Source of the DNA: Streptomyces sp. PH10-H1
GTDB taxonomy: Bacteria; Actinomycetota; Actinomycetes; Streptomycetales; Streptomycetaceae
Assembly: GCF_030063355.1 (NCBI RefSeq)
Contig: NZ_JASISZ010000004.1
Span: 124,001 to 188,000, forward strand
Length of the DNA stretch: 64,000 bases
Direction: 5' to 3'
Both the position numbers and the translations under genes were made by a program. Below are positions 54,006 to 64,000 of the stretch, one piece after another. A model generated the notes under the pieces. The model did no database searches. It was not told the origin of the DNA and saw only the letters and a program-made list of their open reading frames with translations. Each line of letters begins with the position of its first letter. The stretch's first letter is position 1.

Positions 54006-55016
54006 ATGGACTTCGGCCTCGTCCTGCAGACGGACCCGCCCGCTTCCGGTGTCGTCGGCCTCATGCGCCGCGCCGAACGCAACGGATTCACCCACGGCTG
54101 GACCTTCGACTCCGCCGTGCTCTGGCAGGAGCCCTTCGTCATCTACAGCCGCATCCTGGAGCACACCCGCAACCTGATCGTCGGCCCCATGGTCACCAAC
54201 CCCGGCACCCGCACCTGGGAAGTGACCGCCTCCACCTTCGCCACCCTCAACTCCATGTACGGCAACCGCACCGTCTGTGGCATCGGGCGCGGCGACTCGG
54301 CGATGCGGGTCGCCGGCCGCAAGCCCAACACCCTGGCCAGGATCGGCGAGGCCATGCACGTCATCCGCGAACTGGCCGAGGGCCGGGAGGTGGACGTCGA
54401 GGGCACGACGATCCAGCTGCCGTGGGTCGAGAACGGCAAGCTGCCGGTGTGGATGGCCGCCTACGGCCCCAAGGCGCTCGCCATGGCGGGGGAGAAGGCC
54501 GACGGCTTCATCCTCCAGCTCGCCGACCCCTTCCTCACCGAATCGATGATCCGCGCGGTGCGGGAGGCGGCGGTGCTCGCCGGCCGCGATCCCTCCGCCG
54601 TCACCATCTGTGTCGCCGCCCCCGCCTACATCACCGACGGCAGCGACGCCGGGCTCGCCCACGCCCGCGAGCAGTGCCGCTGGTTCGGCGGCATGGTCGG
54701 CAACCATGTCGCCGATCTTGTCTCCCGCTACGGCGAGCACTCCGGTCTGGTCCCCGACGAGCTGACCGACTACATCAAGCGGCGCGAGGGATACGACTAC
54801 GCCCACCACGGCCGCACCGGAAACCCCGACACGGCCTTCGTCCCCGACGACATCGTCGACCGCTTCTGTCTGCTCGGCCCGCCCGAGGCCCACCTGGCGA
54901 AGCTCGAACGCCTCCGTGACCTGGGCGTCGACCAGTTCGCCGTCTACGACATGCACGACGCCAAGGAGTCGACCATCGACGCCTACGGCGAGCACATCAT
55001 CCCCGCTCTGAGATGA
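54006..55016 (+). CDS. LLM-class flavin/F420-dependent oxidoreductase, TIGR03842-like
   Basis: Luciferase-like TIM barrel of 336 aa, start MDFGLVLQTDPPASGV, then GWTFDSAVLWQEPFVIYSR, GPMVTNPGTRTWEVTAS, GIGRGDSAMRVAGRKPN, PVWMAAYGPKALAMAGEKAD, DQFAVYDMHD. The subfamily (CPS_4043) is often linked to hydantoinase/dihydropyrimidinase genes. No FeS/FMN dihydropyrimidine dehydrogenase is encoded here, so this protein may carry the redox step between uracil and dihydrouracil (inference). It follows the hydantoinase by 10 nt. Confidence 0.85.
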   Translation: MDFGLVLQTDPPASGVVGLMRRAERNGFTHGWTFDSAVLWQEPFVIYSRILEHTRNLIVGPMVTNPGTRTWEVTASTFATLNSMYGNRTVCGIGRGDSAMRVAGRKPNTLARIGEAMHVIRELAEGREVDVEGTTIQLPWVENGKLPVWMAAYGPKALAMAGEKADGFILQLADPFLTESMIRAVREAAVLAGRDPSAVTICVAAPAYITDGSDAGLAHAREQCRWFGGMVGNHVADLVSRYGEHSGLVPDELTDYIKRREGYDYAHHGRTGNPDTAFVPDDIVDRFCLLGPPEAHLAKLERLRDLGVDQFAVYDMHDAKESTIDAYGEHIIPALR

Positions 55017-55034
55017 CTCCGAGATGAGGTGCGG

Positions 55035-56540
<1,506 letters not shown>

Positions 56541-56552
56541 TTGGATGGCGGC

Positions 56553-57371
56553 ATGGTCTACGAGGTCAACGAGGATCTGCTCGCCGCCGTCGAGCGCGCG
56601 GTGCGGGCCGTGGTCGCCGAGGAGGTCACTCCGCGCTGGCGGCGGCTCGCCGCCGAGGACGTGATCGAGAAGAACGGCCCCTACGACCTGGTGACCACCG
56701 CCGACCGGCGGGCGGAGGAACGGCTCACCGAGGAGCTGACCGCGCTGCTGCCCGGTTCCGTCGTCGTCGGCGAGGAAGCGGTGAGCGCCGACCCCGGTGT
56801 TCTCAAGCGCCTCGACGGCGACGAGCCGGTGTGGGTCGTCGATCCGGTCGACGGCACCGCGAACTTCGTACGCGGCGAGGACGGCTACGCGACGCTCGTC
56901 ACCCTGGTGCAGGGTGGCGAGCCGCTCGCGTCCTGGACCTACGTCCCCGAGCGGCAGCTGATGGCCACCGCGCGCCGCGGCGCCGGCGCGTACCTCAACG
57001 GGCAGCCGATCCACACGGCTCCCGCCCCGGACGGCATCCTGCGGATCGCCACCTCGAACCCCGTGTACCGCACCGACCGCGAGCAGCTGCTCCTCGGCCG
57101 GCTGGAGGCGGCCGACGCGGTGACCCGGCCATGCACTTGCGCCGGGATCGAATACCTGGAGCTGGCCAGGGGCGGCACCGACGGTGTCGCCTTCTTCTGG
57201 GAACTGCCCTGGGACCATGCGGCCGGGCTGCTGCTGGTGACCGAGGCCGGCGGGGCGAGCCTGACGGCGACCGGTAAGCCGTTCCGTATCCCCGGAGGCA
57301 ACGCGTTGCCGTTCTCCATCGCCCGCGACGCGGAGACCGCGCGGCGGATCATCGAGCTGATGGGCGAGTGA
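56553..57371 (+). CDS. Inositol-monophosphatase-family phosphatase
   Basis: Mg/Li-sensitive sugar phosphatase fold of 272 aa. Metal site GEEAV and [15 protein letters not shown]; the second signature is [15 protein letters not shown]. The actual substrate could be inositol phosphate, histidinol phosphate or another sugar phosphate. ATG 56553 is assigned; the upstream TTG 56541 directly follows the permease stop and has no site. Its end overlaps the next gene. Confidence 0.9.
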   Translation: MVYEVNEDLLAAVERAVRAVVAEEVTPRWRRLAAEDVIEKNGPYDLVTTADRRAEERLTEELTALLPGSVVVGEEAVSADPGVLKRLDGDEPVWVVDPVDGTANFVRGEDGYATLVTLVQGGEPLASWTYVPERQLMATARRGAGAYLNGQPIHTAPAPDGILRIATSNPVYRTDREQLLLGRLEAADAVTRPCTCAGIEYLELARGGTDGVAFFWELPWDHAAGLLLVTEAGGASLTATGKPFRIPGGNALPFSIARDAETARRIIELMGE

Positions 57372-58798
57372 TGAACCGGGCAGCGGTAGTGGACGTGGTG
57401 GTCGTCGGGGCCGGGCCGAACGGTCTGACGGCCGCGGCCGAGCTGGCCCGCGCGGGTCTGTCCGTCGAGATCTACGAGGCGGCCGACACGGTCGGCGGCG
57501 GCGCCAGGACCCAGGAGCTGACGCTGCCGGGCTTCCGGCACGACCCGTGCTCCGCGGTGCACCCCCTGGGCGCGGGCTCGCCCGCGTTCAAGGCGCTGCC
57601 GCTGGGCGAGCACGGCCTGGAGTGGCTGCACCCCGATCTGCCGATGGCCCATCCCTTCCCCGACGGCACGGCCGCGCTGCTGTCGCGTTCGGTGGGGGAG
57701 ACCGCCGCGTCCTTCGGCGCGCACGACGCCGTCCGGTACCGCCGGCTGGTGGCCCCGTACATCGGCCACTGGAACACGATGGCCGCCGACCTGCTGCGGC
57801 CCCAGTGGCGCGGTCTGCCGCTGGACCCCTACCGGTTCGTCCGGTTCGGCCTGACGGGGCTGCCGCCTGTCGCGGTACTCGCCCGCCGCTTCCGTGACGC
57901 CAAGGCCCGCGCCCTGCTGGCCGGCCTGGCCGCCCATGCGATCACCCCGCTCAGCTCGCCCCTGACCGGCGCCATGGCTCTGATGTTCGCCCTGGCCGCG
58001 CACGCGGGCGGCTGGCCGGTCCCGCGCGGCGGCTCGCAGGCGATCTCGGATGCCCTGGCCTCGTACCTCAAGGAGCAGGGCGGGGTCGTCCACACGGGTG
58101 TGATGGTGCGCAAGCTCGACGAGCTGCCGCCCGCGCGGGCCTATGTCTTCGACACCTCGCCGACCGCGCTGGCACGCATCGCCGGGCTCGGTGACGCCTA
58201 CCGCAACTTCAGTTACGGCCCGTCCGTCTTCAAGATCGACTACGCGCTGGACGGTCCCGTCCCCTGGACCGCGCCGGACGCGCGCCGGGCCGGCACGGTC
58301 CACCTCGGCCCGTCGTACACCGAGATCGGTGACGCGCTGAACAGGGCGGTCAGCGGCCGGCCGCCGCAGATCCCCTTCCTGATCACCTCCCAGCCGACCG
58401 TCGTCGACCCCTCGCGAGCACCCGAGGGCAAGCACGTCTTCTGGGCCTACGGCCATGTCCCGCAGGGCTGGCACGGCAACGCCACCGACGCCGTCGAGCG
58501 CCAGATCGAACGCTTCGCCCCGGGCTTCCGCGACCTCGTGCTCGCCCGCGCTGTCGCCGGCCCCGCCGAACTCGCCGCCCACAACGTCAACTACGTCGGC
58601 GGCGACATCGCCTGCGGCGCCTTCGCGGGCCTGCAGACCGTCCTGCGCCCGAAGATCGCGTGGAACCCGTACGCGACCGCCCGGTCCAATGTCTTCCTGT
58701 GCTCCTCCGCGACCCCGCCCGGTCCTGGCGTGCACGGCATGAGCGGCCATCACGCCGCCCGCGCCGTCCTCAAGTCCCTGGCGAAGCGAGGCCGCTGA
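57371..58798 (+). CDS. FAD-dependent oxidoreductase, phytoene-desaturase-like
   Basis: Flavoprotein of 475 aa of the CrtI/PDH superfamily. N-terminal dinucleotide site [20 protein letters not shown] and [20 protein letters not shown]; the C-terminal [20 protein letters not shown] is the family's FAD-contacting end. ATG 57371 overlaps the phosphatase stop (GTGATGA). No carotenoid genes adjoin, so the substrate is unknown. The last 29 nt overlap the convergent sirtuin gene. Confidence 0.88.
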   Translation: MNRAAVVDVVVVGAGPNGLTAAAELARAGLSVEIYEAADTVGGGARTQELTLPGFRHDPCSAVHPLGAGSPAFKALPLGEHGLEWLHPDLPMAHPFPDGTAALLSRSVGETAASFGAHDAVRYRRLVAPYIGHWNTMAADLLRPQWRGLPLDPYRFVRFGLTGLPPVAVLARRFRDAKARALLAGLAAHAITPLSSPLTGAMALMFALAAHAGGWPVPRGGSQAISDALASYLKEQGGVVHTGVMVRKLDELPPARAYVFDTSPTALARIAGLGDAYRNFSYGPSVFKIDYALDGPVPWTAPDARRAGTVHLGPSYTEIGDALNRAVSGRPPQIPFLITSQPTVVDPSRAPEGKHVFWAYGHVPQGWHGNATDAVERQIERFAPGFRDLVLARAVAGPAELAAHNVNYVGGDIACGAFAGLQTVLRPKIAWNPYATARSNVFLCSSATPPGPGVHGMSGHHAARAVLKSLAKRGR

Positions 58799-59510
58799 GC
58801 AGCGCGGGCAGCGCCGTCCCGATCGGCTCCCGCACCACCTCGTCGGCCAGTTCGTCGTACGGCGTCGGCTCCGCGTTCACGATCACCAGCCGCGCGCCGT
58901 GCTCGGCCGCGATTCCCGCCAGCGACGCCGCGGGCTGCACCCGCAGCGTCGTCCCCACCGCGAAGAACACCTCGCACGCCTTCGCGATGGCCATCGCCTG
59001 CGCCAGCACCTCCGGATCGAGGTGCTGCCCGAACATCACCGTCGCCGATTTCAGGATCCCGCCGCACACCCGGCACGGCGGGTCCGGCTCGCCTGCCCCG
59101 ACCCGCTCCAGGGCCTGGGCCATGGCGCTGCGCGCATGGCACTTCGTACAGACGACGGTGCGGGCCGTCCCGTGCAGTTCCAGCACCTTGCGGGCGGGCA
59201 TCCCGGCCAACTGGTGGAGCCCGTCGACGTTCTGCGTGATGACGCGCACCGGAGTGCCGGTCTTCTCCAGCTCCGCCACCGCCAGGTGCGCGGTGTTGGG
59301 GCGCGCGAGCCAGGTCGCGCTGTCGCGCCGCATGAGCCAGGAGCGGCGGCGGATGTCGGGGTCGGCCATGTACGCGTCGTAGGTGACGAGCTTCTCCGCC
59401 CCGGGGTCGCGCCGCCACAGGCCGTTGGGGCCGCGGTAGTCCGGGATCCCCGAGTCCGTGGAGATGCCGGCCCCGCTCAGGATCGCCACGAGGGGCTTGC
59501 CGTTGCTCAT
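58770..59510 (-). CDS. cobB: NAD-dependent protein deacylase, sirtuin
   Basis: Lysine deacetylase of 246 aa. NAD site [30 protein letters not shown], catalytic His113 (ELHGT), zinc Cys121, 124, 146, 149 (CTKC, CRVCGG), [19 protein letters not shown] and IVNAEPT. ATG 59510 gives the standard N-terminus [11 protein letters not shown]. Convergent and overlapping with the desaturase-like gene by 29 nt. Confidence 0.93.
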   Translation of the reverse strand: MSNGKPLVAILSGAGISTDSGIPDYRGPNGLWRRDPGAEKLVTYDAYMADPDIRRRSWLMRRDSATWLARPNTAHLAVAELEKTGTPVRVITQNVDGLHQLAGMPARKVLELHGTARTVVCTKCHARSAMAQALERVGAGEPDPPCRVCGGILKSATVMFGQHLDPEVLAQAMAIAKACEVFFAVGTTLRVQPAASLAGIAAEHGARLVIVNAEPTPYDELADEVVREPIGTALPALLSGLASPGT

Positions 59511-59641
59511 GTCGCGAGCGTAGGCGGGAGCGGGTGGCGCGGACGACCGGGTTTACCCGTTACCGGCCGATGCCGGCGAGCCGGGTGCGGCAAGTCCGGT
59601 GCCGGGACCGGTTGTCGTACCCGGCGGCTACGGTCGTGGGT

Positions 59642-60328
59642 ATGACGGATCTCCGGGTGTTGGACCAGCGGGCGTTGCGCACGGTTGAAGTGATCATCGG
59701 CAGGATCGACGTGGCCCGGCTGGACGTGCCGACGCCGTGCGGGGAGTGGACGCTGCGGCGGCTGTTGGAGCACATCGTGGGGCAGAACCACGGCTTCGCC
59801 GCGGCGGCGAGGGGCGAGACGAAGGACCGGACGGTGTTCGCGGACCGGCCGGTGGGAGACGACCCGGCCGGGGCGTTCGCGGCCTCGGCCGCCGAGGTGG
59901 CGGCGTCCTTCGGCGCGGAAGGGGCGCTGGAACGGGGCTGGTGGCTGCCGGAGATCCGTGCCGGACGGGTCTTCCCCGCGCCGGTGGCCGTCGGTTTCCA
60001 CTTCGTGAACACCGTCGTGCACGGCTGGGATGTCGCCCGGTCGATCGGCGTCGAGGCGGAATTCGACGCGGAGGTGCTGAAAGTGGCGCTGTCGGTGGCG
60101 GAAGCGATGGCGGCGGGGAAGAGCCGGCCGGCCGCCGACGAGGCGTTCGGCCCCGCGGTGGCCGATGCCGGGACGGGCGCGCCCCTCGACCGCATCGCCG
60201 CGATACTCGGCCGCTCCCCGGACTGGCCCGCGGGGGTCCAGGGGCCTGCCCGGCCGTTGAGCACCCCGCAGGTGTCGGCGACGACCCCAACCTACGTGGC
60301 TCACATCTCGTCGAAAGGCGTCGCATAG
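59642..60328 (+). CDS. TIGR03086-family metal-binding protein (DinB/MDMPI-like)
   Basis: Protein of 228 aa of the mycothiol-dependent maleylpyruvate isomerase-like superfamily: TPCGEWTLRRLLEHIVGQN with metal His, GFHFVNTVVHGWDVARSIG with the second His pair, and C-terminal LDRIAAILGRSPDW. Role unknown; family members bind a metal and often use mycothiol. ATG 59642 starts right before the first helix. Confidence 0.85.
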   Translation: MTDLRVLDQRALRTVEVIIGRIDVARLDVPTPCGEWTLRRLLEHIVGQNHGFAAAARGETKDRTVFADRPVGDDPAGAFAASAAEVAASFGAEGALERGWWLPEIRAGRVFPAPVAVGFHFVNTVVHGWDVARSIGVEAEFDAEVLKVALSVAEAMAAGKSRPAADEAFGPAVADAGTGAPLDRIAAILGRSPDWPAGVQGPARPLSTPQVSATTPTYVAHISSKGVA

Positions 60329-60861
60329 GCGAAGGCCCGCCCGTCGTCGTCCGTCGCGACCAGTGACCGCCCGGGATCCACGCATCGGTCGTCCGCAATC
60401 GGTCGACCAGCGGCGCTTCGCCGCCCGCAGCCTGGCCGGGCTTGGTGAGGCGACGGCGGTGACGTCACGGATCACGTCGATGTCGGCGGGTTGCTCACGT
60501 CGGATCAGCGCCGAAGCACTGTGGCGTACCGCGATGCGCCCGCCGCAAACGAATTACGGGCCATCCAGAACTCGCCACCAGAACCCGCCACCAGAACCCG
60601 CCACCCCAACCCGCCACCCCAACCCGCCACCCCAACCCTCCGCCGAACACCTCCGCCGAACCCTCCGCCCGAAGCGGCCACCCGGGTCCTCGCGGCGTCC
60701 GGGGCGCCCTCCGTTCCCTGTCGGCGCCTCTCATGACGCCCCGCTATGGTCATGAATCTCCCGATCTATTGGGGTGACGCGCTGGACCGGCCATGGGCAG
60801 GCGGCCCATGGCGGGATATGGTCCGAGCGGCGCGATGTTCCGTATCGGATGGGGAGTAAAC
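60329..60861. other. 533-nt stretch without a supported gene
   Basis: Contains the 13-bp tandem array described separately. On the minus strand a frame ending RSLVATDDDGRAFAYATPFDEM and stop at about 60317 reads like the end of a protein, but there is no plausible upstream part, so no gene is called. The last 100 nt hold the glycerate kinase leader. Confidence 0.5.
60565..60667. repeat. Eight tandem units of 13 bp
   Basis: Units start at 60565, 60578, 60591, 60604, 60617, 60630, 60643 and 60656 (last 12 bp). They grade from CCAGAACYCGCCA through CCCCAACCCGCCA to CCGAACMCCTCCG. The 13-bp period does not keep a reading frame, so the array is non-coding. Copy-number variation by slippage is likely. 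Confidence 0.8.
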
Positions 60862-62019
60862 GTGTCCGACGCTGCAAGACACACGACGGGGCGCGTGCTG
60901 ATCGCCGCCGACAAGTTCAAGGGTTCGCTGACCGCGGTGCAGGTCGCCGAGCACGTCACGGCCGGATTGCTGCACGTGGTGCCGGGGCTGACCGTCGAGT
61001 CACTGCCGGTCGCCGACGGCGGTGACGGCACCGTCGACGCGGCCGTCGCGGCCGGTTTCGAGCGCCGCGAGCTGCGGGTGACCGGGCCGCTGGGCGAGCC
61101 CGTGACCGCCACGTACGCCGTACGCGACACGACCGCCGTGGTCGAGATGGCCGAGGCCTCCGGCCTCCGTCACCTGCCGGAGGGCGTCTTCGCGCCGCTC
61201 ACGGCCACCACCTTCGGCACCGGCGAGCTGCTGCGCGCGGCGCTGGACGACGGTGCGCGCACCATCGTGCTCGGTGTCGGCGGCAGTGCCACCAACGACG
61301 GCGGGGCCGGCATGCTCGTCGCGCTCGGCGCCCGGCTGCTCGACGCGGACGGTGCACCGGTCGGTCCCGGCGGCGGGGCGCTGGCCGCCCTCGCGACCGC
61401 CGACCTGTCCGGGCTCGACCCGCGACTGGCCGAGACAGAGGTGGTGCTCGCCAGCGATGTCGACAATCCACTGCTCGGCCCGAAGGGCGCCGCGGCCGTC
61501 TACGGTCCGCAGAAGGGTGCCACCGACCAGGAAGTGGCCACCCTCGACACGGCCCTCGGGCGGTTCGTCGAGGTGCTGACGCAGGCCCGGGGATCGGCCG
61601 CGGCACACGCCGCGGAGGCGCCCGGAGCGGGCGCGGCGGGCGGCATCGGCTACGGCGCGCTCGTCGGGCTGAACGCGGCCTTCCGGCCCGGTATCGACGT
61701 GATGCTCGACGTGCTCGGCTTCGAGGAGGCACTGAGCCGCGCCGATCTCGTGATCACCGGCGAGGGCTCGCTCGACGAGCAGACCCTCCACGGAAAGGCC
61801 CCGGTGGGCGTCGCCCAGGCCGCGCGCGCCCGCAACATCGACGTCGTCGCCGTCTGCGGCCGGCTCGCCCTGGCCCCCGGCGCCCTCGGCGGGGCCGGCA
61901 TCCGCCGCGCCTACGCCCTGACCGATATCGAGCCGGACCCGGCCGTCTGCATGGCCCAGGCCGGCCCGCTGCTCGAACGCGTCGCCCAGGCCTTGGCCCA
62001 GGACTTCCTGGCGCCGTAA
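60862..62019 (+). CDS. Glycerate kinase, GarK/GlxK family
   Basis: Kinase of 385 aa phosphorylating D-glycerate to 2- or 3-phosphoglycerate. Motifs: VLIAADKFKGSLTAVQVAEH, PVADGGDGTVDA, LGVGGSATNDGGAGML, ASDVDNPLLGPKGAAAVYGPQKG, AGAAGGIGYGAL, DLVITGEGSLDEQTLHGKAP. GTG 60862 is chosen because GGATGGGGAG lies directly upstream; longer frames from 60793 have no such site. Confidence 0.93.
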   Translation: MSDAARHTTGRVLIAADKFKGSLTAVQVAEHVTAGLLHVVPGLTVESLPVADGGDGTVDAAVAAGFERRELRVTGPLGEPVTATYAVRDTTAVVEMAEASGLRHLPEGVFAPLTATTFGTGELLRAALDDGARTIVLGVGGSATNDGGAGMLVALGARLLDADGAPVGPGGGALAALATADLSGLDPRLAETEVVLASDVDNPLLGPKGAAAVYGPQKGATDQEVATLDTALGRFVEVLTQARGSAAAHAAEAPGAGAAGGIGYGALVGLNAAFRPGIDVMLDVLGFEEALSRADLVITGEGSLDEQTLHGKAPVGVAQAARARNIDVVAVCGRLALAPGALGGAGIRRAYALTDIEPDPAVCMAQAGPLLERVAQALAQDFLAP

Positions 62020-62032
62020 CGCCGACCGCACC

Positions 62033-62076
62033 GGGGTGCCGGGCGGGCTGGACATCTCCAGTCGGCCCGGCACCCC
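62033..62076. terminator. 12-bp-arm hairpin between convergent genes
   Basis: GGGGTGCCGGGC (62033-62044) is exactly complementary to GCCCGGCACCCC (62065-62076); the loop holds a second CTGGA/TCCAG stem. It lies 14 nt after the glycerate kinase stop and 20 nt from the stop of the convergent immunity-like gene, so it should act both ways. Confidence 0.75.
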
Positions 62077-62095
62077 TGCCTGGTACCGCCGCGTG

Positions 62096-62839
62096 TCAGT
62101 CGCGCAGCTGGGCCGGCGCGAACTCGAGCAGTTCGTCGAGGGTGGTCTCCCGGGGAGATTCGGTCTGGGTGTTCCAGTCCGCGATGTAGTACGCCTCATG
62201 CCATTCGACGCGCCAGACGTGGCGGTGGCGGTTCTCGAACTCCACGAAACTGCCCGGAGCGCCGTCCAGTTCTCGCAGTTCCGTCACCAGGTTGCGCGGA
62301 TCGGTGAAGCCGCGGCCGACGTTCGTACTGCGGCCGAGCGTCCTGGTATTGGCGTATCGCATCTTGAGAAAGGGCACGGGGTCGCGGTCGAGCTCGTTCG
62401 GCCGCAGCATGTCGAACCGGGTGATCGCCTCGTCCAGGGTCTCGTCCCCCGCGAATTCCAGGGCATAGGCCGGGAAGGCCAGGCGGACGAAGGGCGTGAG
62501 GGTGGGCCGGTCGTAGTCGTAGAACTCATGCACCTCGGGCGCGATGATCGTGACCGAGTCGAAGCGGTGCCCGGCGGGCGCCTCGAAGCCGTCCGACGCA
62601 CCGATGAAGGGATTCCGGGCGACGATCCGCTCTTCGTGCTCGCGAGCGAACGCCAGGGTCGCGACAGCGAGGTCCTGATCGTACGAATCGCGCGCGTTGA
62701 GCTGCAGCAGTCGGCCACCGTCCGCGGAGAGCGCCCCGGCGAAGTCGAGACCGGGTGCGGGCGCCCAACTCCAGGCATTGTCCAGGCCTGGCAGCGGGGC
62801 CGCATCGCGGAAGCTGGTGACTACTTCCCGGATATCCAT
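62096..62839 (-). CDS. Putative immunity protein of the RHS toxin
   Basis: Soluble 247-aa protein with no domain I recognise: MDIREVVTSFRDAAPLPGLD, PGLDFAGALSADGGRLLQLN, FDSVTIIAPEVHEFYDYDRP, WRVEWHEAYYIADW. It begins 13 nt after the RHS stop with a perfect AAGGAGG site, which implies co-expression with the toxin. Immunity is inferred only from this position. Confidence 0.65.
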   Translation of the reverse strand: MDIREVVTSFRDAAPLPGLDNAWSWAPAPGLDFAGALSADGGRLLQLNARDSYDQDLAVATLAFAREHEERIVARNPFIGASDGFEAPAGHRFDSVTIIAPEVHEFYDYDRPTLTPFVRLAFPAYALEFAGDETLDEAITRFDMLRPNELDRDPVPFLKMRYANTRTLGRSTNVGRGFTDPRNLVTELRELDGAPGSFVEFENRHRHVWRVEWHEAYYIADWNTQTESPRETTLDELLEFAPAQLRD

Positions 62840-62852
62840 GAATCCTCCTTGG

Positions 62853-64000
62853 TCAGGTACACGAGTACCCAGGTCCGACTTCCTGTTTAAAGGTCGCCGT
62901 CATCTTGCCGCCACCGCGTGAGTTCTCCTTGAAGCCCATCGGCTCCATATCGCTCACCTTGTTGTAGAAGTCTTTTCGCGCCGCCTTGTCGGTGAATCGT
63001 CCTTCCCGGTTCCAATGGTCGACCACAGGGTCCTTGTGCTCGTACGTTACCGTCTGGTGGAAAGGCTTCGGGTTCTCCGCGGTCGGGTCCCAGATCTTCC
63101 GGCCCTTGCCGTCGTACCAGTTCAGCTGGTCCCGCGGCATGCGGTTGCCGTCGGCGTCGAGCGGCGCCCTGCCCTGCGCCCGGCCTTCGTCCGTGTAGTG
63201 CTCTGTCATGTGATCGTGAGTGGAGGTGCGGTAGTCCGTGCCGTACTGGTTGTTGCGCGTGTACTCCCGCCCGCCCTCCGGCTCCGGCGGGAGGGCGGGA
63301 TCGCGCCCGAACTTGTTGCCGTTGTTGGGGTCCTGCCAGGCCAGCCCGAGCGGGTCGGTCAGCGTGTACGGGTTGGGCACGTAGGCGGCGTCGTTCGGTC
63401 CCGCGATCAGACCGAGCGGATCGGGCGTGACGTACTGGCCCGTCCGCGGGTCGTAGTAGCGCTGGTAGTTGTAGTGCCAGCCGGTCTCCGCGTCGGCGTA
63501 CTGGCCCGGGAAGCGCAGCGGACAGTCGACGCCTCCGCCTCCGCCTCCGCCTTCCTGGGCCTGCTCGGGGAGGAGCGCTCCCCAGAGCGTGGTACGCCGC
63601 CGCCAGGCCAGCTCCCCGTCGGCGGAGATAGTTCGGCCGGCGCCCCCGACAGGTCGGTCACGATGGCGTGGAAGCGGGCGTCCACTTCTGTCCGGTCGAG
63701 CTGGGTCAGGGGTACGAAGCTGCCGGGCGCGTAGTCCCAGGAGATGGCGTGGTCGTCGGAGCCGATCTGCTCGATGAGGCGGGCGCCGTCCCAGACGAAG
63801 AGCGTCTCCTCGACGACGGTGCCACCTTCGCCCAGCCGCCGCTTCGCCGTTCGGCGGCCGCTGGGATCGTAGGTGTAGCGCCACTCCGAACCGTCGGGGG
63901 TCGTCGTCGCGACGAGCTGGCTCTGGCTGTTCCAGGCGTAGGTTCGCACCCGCCGCTGGCCGTTGAGCAGCCGGTGGACGCTCCGCACGATGCGGCCCTC
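62853..64000 (-). pseudogene. RHS-repeat polymorphic toxin, C-terminal part, frameshifted
   Basis: The minus strand enters from beyond the window with RHS/YD repeats (YAWNSQSQLVATTTPDGSEW, RYTYDPSGRRTAKRRLGEGG, FVWDGARLIEQIGSDDHAIS). It then has the core end RYYDPRTGQYVTPDPLGL and a second DPLGL. The tip (KPFHQTVTYEHKDPVVDHW, DFYNKVSDMEPMGFKENSRG) resembles HNH/GH-E type nuclease toxins. The frames before and after about 63630 do not join: deleting one base near GAACTATCTCC would explain it, since the expected GELAWRRRTTLWG follows in the next frame. A GGCGGA repeat encodes a seven-Gly tract (63530-63550). Either a recent pseudogene or a base error. Confidence 0.75.

Noticed and set aside
51686..54142. 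818-codon minus-strand frame across the aminotransferase and hydantoinase genes
   Set aside because: Translation is compositionally odd and has no motif; the plus-strand genes carry full active sites and coupled starts.
60565..60667. Possible CRISPR array
   Set aside because: Units are 13 bp, contiguous and without spacers; no cas genes are present. The 11-bp and 22-bp arrays fail for the same reason.
60363..60755. 130-codon plus-strand frame through the 13-bp repeats
   Set aside because: Low-complexity Pro/Thr product created by the tandem repeat, no ribosome site and no recognisable domain.

Overview
The window is a GC-rich actinobacterial chromosome segment that is almost certainly from a Streptomyces or close relative. 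GTG starts and 4-nt GTGA/ATGA stop-start overlaps are very common, antisense strands stay open because of GC3 bias, and several families are typical of the genus (ROK regulators, carbohydrate importers without their own ATPase, a small SGNH lipase, a DUF6278-like protein). No rRNA, complete tRNA or CRISPR array was found.

Layout. 1-0.9 kb: the end of a Nudix gene and a decayed HATPase gene. 0.9-7.8 kb: a beta-glycoside import and hydrolysis operon (GH1 enzyme, two permeases, lipoprotein binding protein) divergent from a ROK repressor, with an 11-bp tandem array between them, then an AIM24-like gene. 7.9-13.3 kb: a KDPG-aldolase-fold protein lacking its Schiff-base lysine, a P450, an EPSP-synthase paralogue with an altered PEP loop, an M20 amidohydrolase and an arylamine N-acetyltransferase. 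13.4-20.2 kb: a six-gene myo-inositol catabolic operon (iolG, iolE-like, iolC, aldolase, iolB, iolD), every junction a 4-nt overlap. 20.3-27.0 kb: a divergent GntR/HutC regulator, a sugar/polyol ABC importer with two tandem binding proteins, a ROK kinase and a membrane-anchored protein.

27-38.5 kb is a rearranged, mobile-element-rich stretch. It holds fragments of a carbamoyltransferase, an FAD oxidoreductase, IS110, IS701-like and PhoX genes, a 275-bp internally deleted IS30 element, a tRNA T-arm-like remnant, an orphan polymorphic-toxin tip with a putative immunity gene, and a tyrosine integrase. Inside it are intact purine-catabolism genes: a guanine-deaminase-like gene and an xdhA-xdhB-xdhC operon, which together would convert guanine to xanthine to urate.

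38.5-50.2 kb is ordinary chromosome: a fused enol-lactonase/decarboxylase, MBL hydrolase, exonuclease III, cupin, DUF6278-like, TfoX-C, secreted hydrolase, SGNH lipase, gamma-glutamyltransferase and a large hypothetical protein. 50.4-56.5 kb is a reductive-pyrimidine/hydantoin operon (beta-ureidopropionase, class III aminotransferase, dihydropyrimidinase, LLM flavin/F420 oxidoreductase, NCS1 permease) with no classical dihydropyrimidine dehydrogenase. 56.5-62 kb: inositol-monophosphatase-like, FAD desaturase-like, sirtuin, TIGR03086 and glycerate kinase genes. The right edge holds a frameshifted RHS toxin gene with its putative immunity gene.

Functions come from motif reading and family knowledge only; no database search was run.
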